Shown here: positions 31,912-39,715 of the stretch, piece by piece
Layout: every line of letters starts with the position of its first letter
Position numbering within the stretch: position 1 is the first letter of the stretch
Assembly (NCBI GenBank): GCA_018401355.1
Contig: JAGYLD010000017.1
Coordinates: 1 to 39,765, forward strand
From: Bacteroidales bacterium
GTDB lineage: Bacteria; Bacteroidota; Bacteroidia; Bacteroidales; B18-G4
Direction of reading: 5' to 3'
DNA length: 39,765 nt
Translations under genes and position numbers: made by a program
Notes under the pieces: generated by a model
What the model was told of the DNA's origin: nothing
Database searches by the model: none
Seen by the model: the letters and a program-made list of their open reading frames with translations, nothing else

Positions 31912-34631
31912 AGGTGTGGCTCCGCCCATTGAGGCTCTTTGCATGCAGGTGTTCTTTTGGACAAAACCAGCTCAAAATCATCTATTGCTTCTTTCATAAT
32001 AACTTCTTCCTGATCATGACATAGGAGACATGTTCCGGCAAACAAAATATTTTTTTGTTCTTCCGGATTAAATGGTCTGTGGTGATACCTTGTGGATGAA
32101 AGCTTATCATTATCTTTCAGGAAAGGTATCCATGCGTCTTCAGGTAGGTCGTCATGCTTGTTACTGGCATATGCAGGAATGAAATTCAGTTTGATTTTGC
32201 TGCCTTTCATATCATAGTGTATTTTTCCCTGGCCATAACCTGTCATTAGTGGGTCAAGGTGGCATGATATACAGTCCCGCCCTTTGGCAGAAGTGGTGTG
32301 AGGATCTATCGGAGCGAAAAGACGATGAAAAACCATGTCATCATTTGCTCTCCTGCCAGGATACGATTCAAGGGCAATGCTAAGGACCATGCCTGGTGTA
32401 AATGTCAGTATCTCCCTTACGCCTGTTGAAGGGTTCTCATGAATTCCAAGAACAGGATCTAAAGCCATATATTTGCCTGCAAATTCTACCCAGGAACCTT
32501 CAACTGGTTGGTTTGCCAGCAGGTCATAACCATCTGCAGCTTTGTCATATTGGTTATGGCATCCGAGGCACTGGGGAGTCCACCTGGTATGGCAACTGCC
32601 GCATGTCAGACTTTCATGCCCTTTGCTGTTCAGGCAAACTTCAGCAGGGGCTTTCATTGGAAGCATTTTACCGGTTTTCTTCAGGATGAGCATGGGAGTA
32701 TTGGCTCCACAAACTCTGGTATTTATCATTGGGTATCCGCTTGAAGCAATGATCATGCTTATCTTTTCTTCATCCCATCCGTAAAGTTCCAATAGCTTTT
32801 TGCTTTCCTCATCAACATCATCTATACCGGCCAGATCTGGTGTATTGGAAAAATGGCAATCTTCACAGGAAATCATAACCTGTTCCTCCTTATGTAGATA
32901 ATTGTTCCCGTCTCCCATAACGCCATAGGATATATGACAGTCGGTACAAGTCATTCCTGAGGCATGATGAATATCCTCATGGACATAAGTTAAAACACGC
33001 TGGTCTTCAAGGATTTTATAGGTGCCCGTATCGGGTATTTCTGATTTGTCCAACAGGGTTTCATGCCATCCCTGATAACTCAGGGATATCCTTCCAGACC
33101 TGGAGTGGCAGCCAAAACAATGATCGTCAGAGACTTCAATATTTAATGCAGGGTGGTTTCTTGCCAGGAATGTGTCGGGTTCATTGCTGGAAAGGTAATT
33201 GGCTAACTCTGTGGCTGTTGGCTGATTGTAATTCAAATGGCAGGCATTGCACCCGCCACCACGCGATAATTGCCCGATACTACCAAATTCATCCTTGTTT
33301 TTTCCCAAATGGCAGTGTGCACAAAGGTTTCTTAAATGTTCATCTGCAGCAGAGTGTCCAATTTCAGTAATCCTGGAGAATTTTGACAGGCTGTCGGATT
33401 CACCAAAGATAAATCGGTCTACACTCACCATGCCACTGTTGGTAGTCATGATACTATTGTTCACCCTGGTGATAATATCCGGATGGCATTGGCTTGTACC
33501 ACATGTTTTTGCTGCATTGTTGAGGTTGCCCGGTATGCTGATCATGGAATGATGCGCTTCATTCTTATTTGGTGTGAAAGGATTACCCAGATGGCATGAT
33601 GCGCATCCAATGGCTGAAGGATCGTGAGATTTTGAAAAACCTATCATAGGTTCATGGCAAAGAAGGCAGCCTTCATTAAGTTTACCCAAGTCGGTATTAT
33701 CTGTAAAATAATTCTCTGGATAGATTCCAGCCGGACGAAAGGGGTTATAAGCTTCTGTAACATTCCAGGTCCATGACCAGTTTTCACCCCTGAAGAAATA
33801 TCCGGTGATGGTTAGACCGAGGTAAAATATAAACAGGGCTGCCAGGATATGTTTGGTGGTAAGCTTTGATTTATTTGGGATCTGCTGGATATAAAACAAA
33901 AGGATCATCAGCAACAGTAAGCATATCAAAACGATCCAGGGGTGGCTTGTCCAGTGCAGGATTTCCTGTAATCCCAGGAAATACCAGGGGCCTTTGACAA
34001 TATTTGTAATGTGGGTTTGAATAGGGGCCTGAAACAGAAATGAGAATATGGCCAGCATACCCAGTGAAATGAGAAATACTTTCATTCTGGGCCATACTGT
34101 CCTTACGTGTTCATAGGTGATGATGAATATAAAAATCGTAGCGGTGGCAATATGATGCACATATAAAATCTGAAAATCACCTTCTTTGCCAAGTAAGCTG
34201 TATGAAATCCACTTCCCGCCAGGAATGGTGGCCAAAAGCGATCCAAAGATCATTCTGGCCTGCATACTGTCGGCATCTCCCTTCAGGATGAACCCGGACA
34301 GCATAACAAAAAAGATGAAAAATATTGAAACCACCAGCCTGATCCATATTCCTTTTTTTACATTGTCTTCTGTTGAACGGTAAAGATGATCCCAGAAGTG
34401 TAATATGGTAAAAACCAGGAATGATTGTGCGCTCCAGTAATGCATGTTCCTGAAGAATACCCCTGCCGGGTTGGTGAGCATCATTACTTTGAGTGATTCG
34501 AAGGGTTCTGAAACATCAAAAGGAAAGGCAAGCGGAATTCCTGAAACAGCACAGATCAAAAGAGAGGCTAAAGCAATGGCACCATAGGTGCCAGGAAGAA
34601 ATCGTTTTTCTATTTTACTTAGAAGATTCAA
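31908..34631 (-). CDS. Cytochrome b fused to a 12-heme c-type cytochrome
   Basis: A 907-residue fusion. Residues 1-290 are a cytochrome b with about seven membrane helices. The b-heme ligands in helix B are spaced by 14 (MHYWSAQS, then ILHFWDH) and in helix D by 15 (YVHHIATA, then TYEHV), as in the b6 type. The Qo motif PEWY appears as GPWYFLGLQE. From residue 322 to 872 there are eleven CxxCH motifs plus one CxxxxCH (CGTSQCH, His383), twelve c-heme sites. No signal peptide is needed: the c domain follows the last helix and must face the periplasm. It follows the Rieske gene on the same strand, so the two form a Rieske/cytochrome b quinol-reactive complex with a built-in heme wire. The role (menaquinol oxidation to an acceptor, or reverse) is inferred. 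Confidence 0.93.
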   Translation of the reverse strand: MNLLSKIEKRFLPGTYGAIALASLLICAVSGIPLAFPFDVSEPFESLKVMMLTNPAGVFFRNMHYWSAQSFLVFTILHFWDHLYRSTEDNVKKGIWIRLVVSIFFIFFVMLSGFILKGDADSMQARMIFGSLLATIPGGKWISYSLLGKEGDFQILYVHHIATATIFIFIITYEHVRTVWPRMKVFLISLGMLAIFSFLFQAPIQTHITNIVKGPWYFLGLQEILHWTSHPWIVLICLLLLMILLFYIQQIPNKSKLTTKHILAALFIFYLGLTITGYFFRGENWSWTWNVTEAYNPFRPAGIYPENYFTDNTDLGKLNEGCLLCHEPMIGFSKSHDPSAIGCASCHLGNPFTPNKNEAHHSMISIPGNLNNAAKTCGTSQCHPDIITRVNNSIMTTNSGMVSVDRFIFGESDSLSKFSRITEIGHSAADEHLRNLCAHCHLGKNKDEFGSIGQLSRGGGCNACHLNYNQPTATELANYLSSNEPDTFLARNHPALNIEVSDDHCFGCHSRSGRISLSYQGWHETLLDKSEIPDTGTYKILEDQRVLTYVHEDIHHASGMTCTDCHISYGVMGDGNNYLHKEEQVMISCEDCHFSNTPDLAGIDDVDEESKKLLELYGWDEEKISMIIASSGYPMINTRVCGANTPMLILKKTGKMLPMKAPAEVCLNSKGHESLTCGSCHTRWTPQCLGCHNQYDKAADGYDLLANQPVEGSWVEFAGKYMALDPVLGIHENPSTGVREILTFTPGMVLSIALESYPGRRANDDMVFHRLFAPIDPHTTSAKGRDCISCHLDPLMTGYGQGKIHYDMKGSKIKLNFIPAYASNKHDDLPEDAWIPFLKDNDKLSSTRYHHRPFNPEEQKNILFAGTCLLCHDQEEVIMKEAIDDFELVLSKRTPACKEPQWAEPHL

Positions 34632-34681
34632 AAGTCTGTTGATTTATGGTAAAGATAATATTCCCTCATGAAGGAATGCAT

Positions 34682-35089
34682 TCATCGCATAACTACAACC
34701 ATTTTTTCTTTTTCCTCAATGAGAAAATCTAATCTTTTTAATCTTTTGGTGGCTGGCCCTTTAATTACATTTCCTTCATAATCATATTGTGAACCATGGC
34801 ATGGGCAAATAATCTTCCCTCCTTGTTTTTCCGTAATATTGCAACCCAGATGGGTGCATTTCGATGAAAACACCAAAAATGTGTTTCCTTCCCGGTTGAT
34901 GATGACCTGGTCATGAAAACTTAAACCCTCGACAATAGCCGATAGTGGGATCTCTATTTTTTTCCGGCCGTCCTGGAAACTCTTAACCCTGATCACTGAA
35001 TACCAAAAATACAGGAAAGGTACAAGTGCCAATATGCCTGCCCATCGTAAAAATTCTTTCCGGTTGATATGTTGTTTTCTCCAGTTCAT
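34682..35089 (-). CDS. Rieske 2Fe-2S protein
   Basis: A 135-residue membrane-anchored iron-sulfur protein. The N-terminus INRKEFLRWAG, followed by a helix (ILALVPFLYFWYSVI), looks like a Tat-type Rieske anchor with an Arg-Lys pair. The cluster motifs CTHLGC and CPCHGSQYD supply two Cys and two His ligands plus the structural disulfide pair. It is short for the bc-type Rieske but complete. It is one base after crp copy 2 and 50 bases before the cytochrome b-c fusion, so it is one operon. It would take electrons at the Qo site and pass them to the c-hemes. Confidence 0.95.
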   Translation of the reverse strand: MNWRKQHINRKEFLRWAGILALVPFLYFWYSVIRVKSFQDGRKKIEIPLSAIVEGLSFHDQVIINREGNTFLVFSSKCTHLGCNITEKQGGKIICPCHGSQYDYEGNVIKGPATKRLKRLDFLIEEKEKMVVVMR

Positions 35090-35090
35090 C

Positions 35091-35783
35091 TTACCCGTTC
35101 AAGCTGATTTTTTTTAGTTTATCCTTATCATGGATCTCAATATTTTTCCCTTTTAATGTGATAGAACCATCCCTGTTGAAATCCCTGATGACCCTTGATA
35201 ATGATTCGATCGACATAGAAGCAAGTTCTGCCATTTCCTTCCTGGAGAATGGAAAAGAAAAAGAATCCGATTGATAGATTTTTTCAGATAAATATAATAT
35301 AAGGTCCGAAAAACGGCCCGGAATATTTTTTTTAGAAAGACTGAAAATCCTGTCATATGATCTGATGGTAGATTCATTTAGCTTTCTGATGATATCGGCA
35401 CCTAATTTTGGATTTTTGAAGATAAAACTTTTCATCATATTTGAATCAAGTAAACATACTTCGCAGTCTTCATAGGCAGCAGCAGAATAATGAAAAGTAC
35501 TGTCCGTAAAAAGCGCCGTGAGTCCGATGAACTGGCCTGCCGGAGCGATTGATAATATCAGGTTTTTATCCTTACTTTCGATGTATACTTTTGCCAATCC
35601 TTTTCTCAGAAAAAGAATATGGGAGGCAAAAGTCCCCTGTTTGCAGATGGTTTCACCAGCACGGTAAAATATGTCCAACCTGCTGTTGTTTACTATCTCT
35701 AACTGTTTATTGCTCAGAAAACCAAAACACTCCGGATATTGAATAGTTTTATTATTGTTTTCCTGATCAAGGTTTTGAGTCAT
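35091..35783 (-). CDS. Crp/Fnr family transcription regulator (copy 2)
   Basis: A 230-residue regulator, same length as and paralogous to the gene at 28772-29464: both share GETICKQGTFASH, KVYIE and KNLIL. The recognition helix reads SMSIESLSRVIRDF, keeping the Glu-x-x-Ser-Arg of Fnr, which contacts TTGAT-type half-sites. The Fnr Cys cluster is absent, though an N-terminal Cys19 and ICKQG Cys are present. It is the first gene of the operon with the Rieske and cytochrome b-c genes (one base from the Rieske start) and is divergent from the molybdoenzyme operon, the usual arrangement for a local regulator. Confidence 0.94.
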   Translation of the reverse strand: MTQNLDQENNNKTIQYPECFGFLSNKQLEIVNNSRLDIFYRAGETICKQGTFASHILFLRKGLAKVYIESKDKNLILSIAPAGQFIGLTALFTDSTFHYSAAAYEDCEVCLLDSNMMKSFIFKNPKLGADIIRKLNESTIRSYDRIFSLSKKNIPGRFSDLILYLSEKIYQSDSFSFPFSRKEMAELASMSIESLSRVIRDFNRDGSITLKGKNIEIHDKDKLKKISLNG

Positions 35784-35840
35784 AAATTTTTTTGATTACT
35801 TTTAGAGTTTAAGTTACTGTCTTTTTATCTTAAGCGTTTT

Positions 35841-35848
35841 CAAAAATA
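35841..35848 (-). promoter_or_regulatory. Candidate -7 element of the crp copy 2/Rieske/cytochrome operon
   Basis: Minus-strand TATTTTTG fits TAnnTTTG about 58 bases before the start codon. TCAAAATAAATTTGA (35858-35872), a near-palindrome with TCAAA/TTTGA arms, lies just upstream of it and could be an operator. Confidence 0.4.
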
Positions 35849-35904
35849 AGTAAATAGTCAAAATAAATTTGATTTAATACCTGATTTTAGCTGAGCAAGT
35901 CCAA

Positions 35905-35939
35905 GTATTTAAAAATATGCATATAAGGTTCTTAAATAC
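35905..35939. promoter_or_regulatory. Inverted repeat GTATTTAA/TTAAATAC over the molybdoenzyme promoter
   Basis: Eight-base perfect arms at 35905-35912 and 35932-35939 flank a 19-base spacer holding the 10-base palindrome ATATGCATAT (35915-35924). The right arm overlaps the first three bases of the -7 element, so a bound protein could block or position RNA polymerase. Confidence 0.45.
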
Positions 35940-35944
35940 ATTTG
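35937..35944 (+). promoter_or_regulatory. -7 promoter element of the molybdoenzyme operon
   Basis: TACATTTG matches TAnnTTTG exactly. It gives a predicted start near 35951 and a leader of about 27 bases. No TTTG lies at the -33 distance, so the promoter probably needs an activator. Confidence 0.55.
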
Positions 35945-35977
35945 TATAAAGTAATATAAATACTTACCTGAATATTT

Positions 35978-38224
35978 ATGAGTACAAGACGGGATTTTAT
36001 CAAGATTTCAGCATTGGGAACAGCAGGTGTTGCTGTGGCAGGAAGTGCTCTGTCATTATTTGACAGATCCGGGCTTTTTGCTGCCGATGATTCAACTCAG
36101 GCATCTCTGAAAGCTGTTAAAAGATATCCTACGTATTGCGAAGTTTGTTTCTGGAAATGTGCCGGATGGACATATACCGATGCTGAAGGCCGCATACAAA
36201 AGATCATCGGAAATGAAGATGATCCTTTGTGCAATGGCCGCCTTTGTCCACGTGGCACTGGTGGCATCGGTATGTATTACGATCCCGACAGACTAAAAAC
36301 ACCTCTGATACGTGTAACCAGAAATGGCAAGCAACAGTTTGCTGAAGCCACCTGGGGAGAGGCCCTCGATCTGGTGGCCTCCAGGATGAAAGAGATAGCT
36401 GAAAAATATGGTCCTGAGAGCATGGCGCTTTTTAACCATGGTTCACCAGGAAGTCATCTCGGTCATATGCTAAAAGCTTTTGGAAGTTCGAATATCACTG
36501 CACCTTCCTATGCCCAATGCAGGGGACCCAGGGAGGTGGGGTTTGTTGCTACATTTGGAGCTGCGGTAGGTTCACCTGAGCCAACAGACATCAGAAATAC
36601 CAAGTGCCTGGTGTTGATAGGATCACATATTGGTGAGAATATGCACAACGGCCAGGTTCAGGAAATGTCCGATGCTATCGATAATGGGGCTGCCATCATC
36701 ACGGTTGACCCGAGGTTCAGCACAGCCGCCAGCAAATCCAAATACTGGCTCCCAATTAAACCTGCAACAGACATGGCCCTGTTACTTGCCTGGATCCATG
36801 TCCTGGTTTATGATGATCTCTACGACAAAGATTATATCAGGCAGTATGCATTTGGTTTTGACCAGCTCAAGGAACATGTAAAGAATATGACCCCGGAATG
36901 GGCGTATGGCATCACAACCATCAAGCCGGATGTTATCAGGAAAACTGCCTGGGAAATGGCCAAGGCTTCACCTGCTGTCATTGTTCATCCTGGAAGACAT
37001 GTTACCTGGTATGGTGATGATACACAGCGGTCCAGGGCCATTGCCATCCTGAATGCTTTGCTGGGTTCATGGGGGCGTCGCGGAGGTTTTTACTATAAAG
37101 AAAGTGCTTCAGTTCCCAAGTATCCTTATCCACCATATCCAAAGCCAAAATGGAACTGGAAGGATATGATGAAGGATAAATATAAATTTGCTGCCTTATC
37201 AGTATCCAATGATTTTGTTGAAGCTTCTACAGCCTCTTATCAAGGGGATCATAAAATTCATGGTTGGCTGGTAGCCGGTACCAACCTGCCCTTGACGATG
37301 CCAGGAATGCCGGCACTGAAAGAGGCTTTTGATTCGCTTGATTTTATTGCTGTGGTGGATACCATGCCCATGGAGATTACAGGGTATGCCGATGTGATCC
37401 TTCCTGAGTGTACATATCTTGAGCGCTATGATGATTTAAGGAAATCACCCTCAAGAGAACCTACAATTGCGCTCAGAATGCCTGCAGCGAAACCAAAATA
37501 CGATAGTAAACCTGCATGGTGGATTGCGAAAAAACTTGGGGAAAGACTGGGCCTGGGAGAATATTTCAATTATGAAGACTACTCTGAGGTGCTCGACTGG
37601 CAGCTGAAAAAAATTGGCACTTCCCTTGAAGAGATGCAAAAGAAAGGGGTGATGAACCTTGAAAGGAAATATGGACCTTTGTATCTCGCTAAAGGTGAGG
37701 ATGTTAAATTCAATACCAATACCGGGAAGATTGAGCTTTATGCGACTGATTTTGCTGCAGAAGGGTTTGATCCAATCCCTGTTTATACCAAACACGAAGA
37801 ACCTGAGAAAGGTTATTACCGTTTGATATATGGGCGTACCCCTCCTCATACATTCAGCCGTACTGCAAACAATCCAAACCTGACCGATTTGCAAAAAGAA
37901 AATCATCTTTGGGTGAATCCTAAAGTAGCCAAACTATGGGATTTACGTCCTGGTGACAAAGTCTGGCTCAAAAACCAGGACGACGTTGTTTCAGAGTTCC
38001 CGATAAAAGTCAGGGTAACGGAAAGGATTCGCTGGGATTCAATATACATGGTGCATGGTTTCGGACACTCTGATAAAAAGCTGAGCAGGGCTTATGGCAA
38101 AGGAGCAAGCGACTCGCACCTGATAACAAATATTAAAATAGATCCACTGATGGGAGGCACCGGAATGCGTAGCAATTTTGTGACTTTCCTGAAAGAAGAT
38201 CCCGGAAAGGAGGTTAGGTCATGA
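35978..38224 (+). CDS. Molybdopterin oxidoreductase catalytic subunit (PsrA/PhsA-like)
   Basis: A 748-residue Tat-exported enzyme of the DMSO-reductase family. The Tat signal STRRDFIKISALGTAGVAV is followed by a 4Fe-4S site (Cys54, 57, 61 and probably 90; CEVCFWKCAGW, LCPRG). The likely Mo ligand is Cys181 in YAQCRGPREVG, bis-MGD-binding motifs include NTKCLVLIGSHIGEN and TVDPRFS, and the C-terminal cofactor-binding domain contains YGRTPPHTFSRTANNP. Size and motifs fit polysulfide, thiosulfate or tetrathionate reductase-like enzymes, but arsenate or other oxyanion use cannot be excluded. It overlaps the ferredoxin subunit gene by four bases. The substrate is inferred to be a sulfur species from the rhodanese next door. 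Confidence 0.9.
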   Translation: MSTRRDFIKISALGTAGVAVAGSALSLFDRSGLFAADDSTQASLKAVKRYPTYCEVCFWKCAGWTYTDAEGRIQKIIGNEDDPLCNGRLCPRGTGGIGMYYDPDRLKTPLIRVTRNGKQQFAEATWGEALDLVASRMKEIAEKYGPESMALFNHGSPGSHLGHMLKAFGSSNITAPSYAQCRGPREVGFVATFGAAVGSPEPTDIRNTKCLVLIGSHIGENMHNGQVQEMSDAIDNGAAIITVDPRFSTAASKSKYWLPIKPATDMALLLAWIHVLVYDDLYDKDYIRQYAFGFDQLKEHVKNMTPEWAYGITTIKPDVIRKTAWEMAKASPAVIVHPGRHVTWYGDDTQRSRAIAILNALLGSWGRRGGFYYKESASVPKYPYPPYPKPKWNWKDMMKDKYKFAALSVSNDFVEASTASYQGDHKIHGWLVAGTNLPLTMPGMPALKEAFDSLDFIAVVDTMPMEITGYADVILPECTYLERYDDLRKSPSREPTIALRMPAAKPKYDSKPAWWIAKKLGERLGLGEYFNYEDYSEVLDWQLKKIGTSLEEMQKKGVMNLERKYGPLYLAKGEDVKFNTNTGKIELYATDFAAEGFDPIPVYTKHEEPEKGYYRLIYGRTPPHTFSRTANNPNLTDLQKENHLWVNPKVAKLWDLRPGDKVWLKNQDDVVSEFPIKVRVTERIRWDSIYMVHGFGHSDKKLSRAYGKGASDSHLITNIKIDPLMGGTGMRSNFVTFLKEDPGKEVRS

Positions 38225-38754
38225 GATACGCAATGGCTATTGATACAAAAAAATGTGTAGGCTGCTCTGATTGTGTGGTAGCTTGCCAGACAGAAAACAA
38301 TGTGCCCATTGGATATTGCCGCGACTGGATCACTGAGACAGTGGATGGATCCTATCCGAATGTAGAGTTGGAATTGCGATCTGAACGGTGTAACCATTGT
38401 GATAATGCCCCATGTGTGAGATGTTGCCCCACTGGTGCAAGCCATGTTGTAGAAGGCGGGATCGTGCTGGTTACACCTGAAGAATGTATCGGTTGCGGAG
38501 CCTGTATTCAATCTTGTCCCTACGATGCACGTTATTCCCATCCGGAAGGGTATGTCGACAAATGTACTTTTTGTGATCACCTCGTAAAGAGGGGACAGGA
38601 GCCGGCATGTGTAGCCGTTTGTCCGACAAAATGCATGTATTTCGGCGACCTGGATGACCCTGACAGCGATGTTTCTGTTTCATTGAAAAACAGGAAGTTC
38701 AAAGCGCTGGCACCGGAAGCCGGTACTGAGCCACAGATATTTTATTTAATGTAG
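38221..38754 (+). CDS. Four-cluster ferredoxin subunit (PsrB/NrfC-like)
   Basis: A 177-residue electron-transfer subunit. Four Cys groups, CVGCSDCVVACQTEN, CNHCDNAPCVRCCPTG, CIGCGACIQSCPYDAR and CTFCDHLVKRGQEPACVAVC plus CPTKC, supply sixteen ligands for four 4Fe-4S clusters, as in PsrB, PhsB and NrfC. There is no own signal; these subunits usually travel with the Tat-exported partner. It starts in the ATGA overlap with the catalytic gene and is 19 bases before the NrfD-type gene. Confidence 0.95.
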   Translation: MRYAMAIDTKKCVGCSDCVVACQTENNVPIGYCRDWITETVDGSYPNVELELRSERCNHCDNAPCVRCCPTGASHVVEGGIVLVTPEECIGCGACIQSCPYDARYSHPEGYVDKCTFCDHLVKRGQEPACVAVCPTKCMYFGDLDDPDSDVSVSLKNRKFKALAPEAGTEPQIFYLM

Positions 38755-38773
38755 AACCAATAAGTTAAAATAT

Positions 38774-39715
38774 ATGAGAGAAGAGCTTATCATCAGTGGT
38801 CGAATGAATCCAGGGATAGACCCTTACCTTTCTTTATGGCATTGGCCCATACCTGTATATCTGTTCCTGGGAGGATTGGCCGCAGGTATTCTGTTCTTTG
38901 CTTCCCTGTATACTATTCTGGACAGGGAAAAGGAAATGCCTGCTGCTGTAAAATGGTCCACTTTTACAGTGCCTGCTATCTTAAGCATCGGCTTATTTGC
39001 ACTGTTTTATGACTTAAAGCACCAGTTATATTTCTGGCAGCTCTATACCACAATCCGGCTTGAATCTCCCATGTCATGGGGAGCCTGGGTGTTGATGCTG
39101 ATCACACCACTTTCATTCCTCTGGGCAGGTAGCTATCTCCAGGAAGCCATCCCTTCCTGGAAATGGAAATTTAAGATTGTTCAGGAGATTCTCGACTGGA
39201 CAGCCCGCAATAGAAAAACACTGTCATATTTTATTATGTCCCTCGCTGTCATCCTGGGTATTTATACCGGTATCCTGCTCTCGGCATTCAATGCACGTCC
39301 ATTATGGAATACCTCCATACTGGGCCCATTATTCCTAGTTTCAGGATTGTCAACCGGAGCGGCAACCATCATGTGGATATCCAAAAGCCATTTGGAAAGA
39401 AGAATTATGAGTAAGATCGACCTTATGCTTATCATCGTGGAATTATTCCTGATCACACACATGATTATGGGTTTTCTTGCCGGTTCACAAGTGCAGATAG
39501 AAGCCGCACAATTGTTCCTGGGAGGGCCGTTTACAGTGTCATTCTGGGTTTTTGTGATTTTCCTGGGCATGGTGTTTCCTGCAATCCTGGAGATCCTTGA
39601 GCTAACAGGATTTAAGATACCTGTGGCTGTCCCTGCCATCCTTATTCTTTTTGGAGGCCTGGTTTTTAGATTTATTATGGTAGAAGCAGGTCAGATAACA
39701 AGGTATTTGTATTAA
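38774..39715 (+). CDS. NrfD/PsrC-type quinone-interacting membrane subunit
   Basis: A 313-residue membrane anchor with eight hydrophobic helices. It carries the PsrC-type motif ESPMSWGAWVLMLITP near residue 100 and WHWPIPVYLFLGGLAAGIL at the first helix. NrfD-family subunits carry no heme; they exchange electrons and protons between the quinone pool and the ferredoxin subunit. It completes the three-gene molybdoenzyme operon. Whether it reduces or oxidises menaquinone is not decided by sequence. No terminator is seen in the last 50 bases of the window. Confidence 0.95.
   Translation: MREELIISGRMNPGIDPYLSLWHWPIPVYLFLGGLAAGILFFASLYTILDREKEMPAAVKWSTFTVPAILSIGLFALFYDLKHQLYFWQLYTTIRLESPMSWGAWVLMLITPLSFLWAGSYLQEAIPSWKWKFKIVQEILDWTARNRKTLSYFIMSLAVILGIYTGILLSAFNARPLWNTSILGPLFLVSGLSTGAATIMWISKSHLERRIMSKIDLMLIIVELFLITHMIMGFLAGSQVQIEAAQLFLGGPFTVSFWVFVIFLGMVFPAILEILELTGFKIPVAVPAILILFGGLVFRFIMVEAGQITRYLY

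Noticed and set aside
37451-37906. Minus-strand open frame of 151 codons inside the molybdoenzyme gene
   Set aside because: It overlaps the conserved C-terminal domain of the enzyme and has no motif or promoter of its own.
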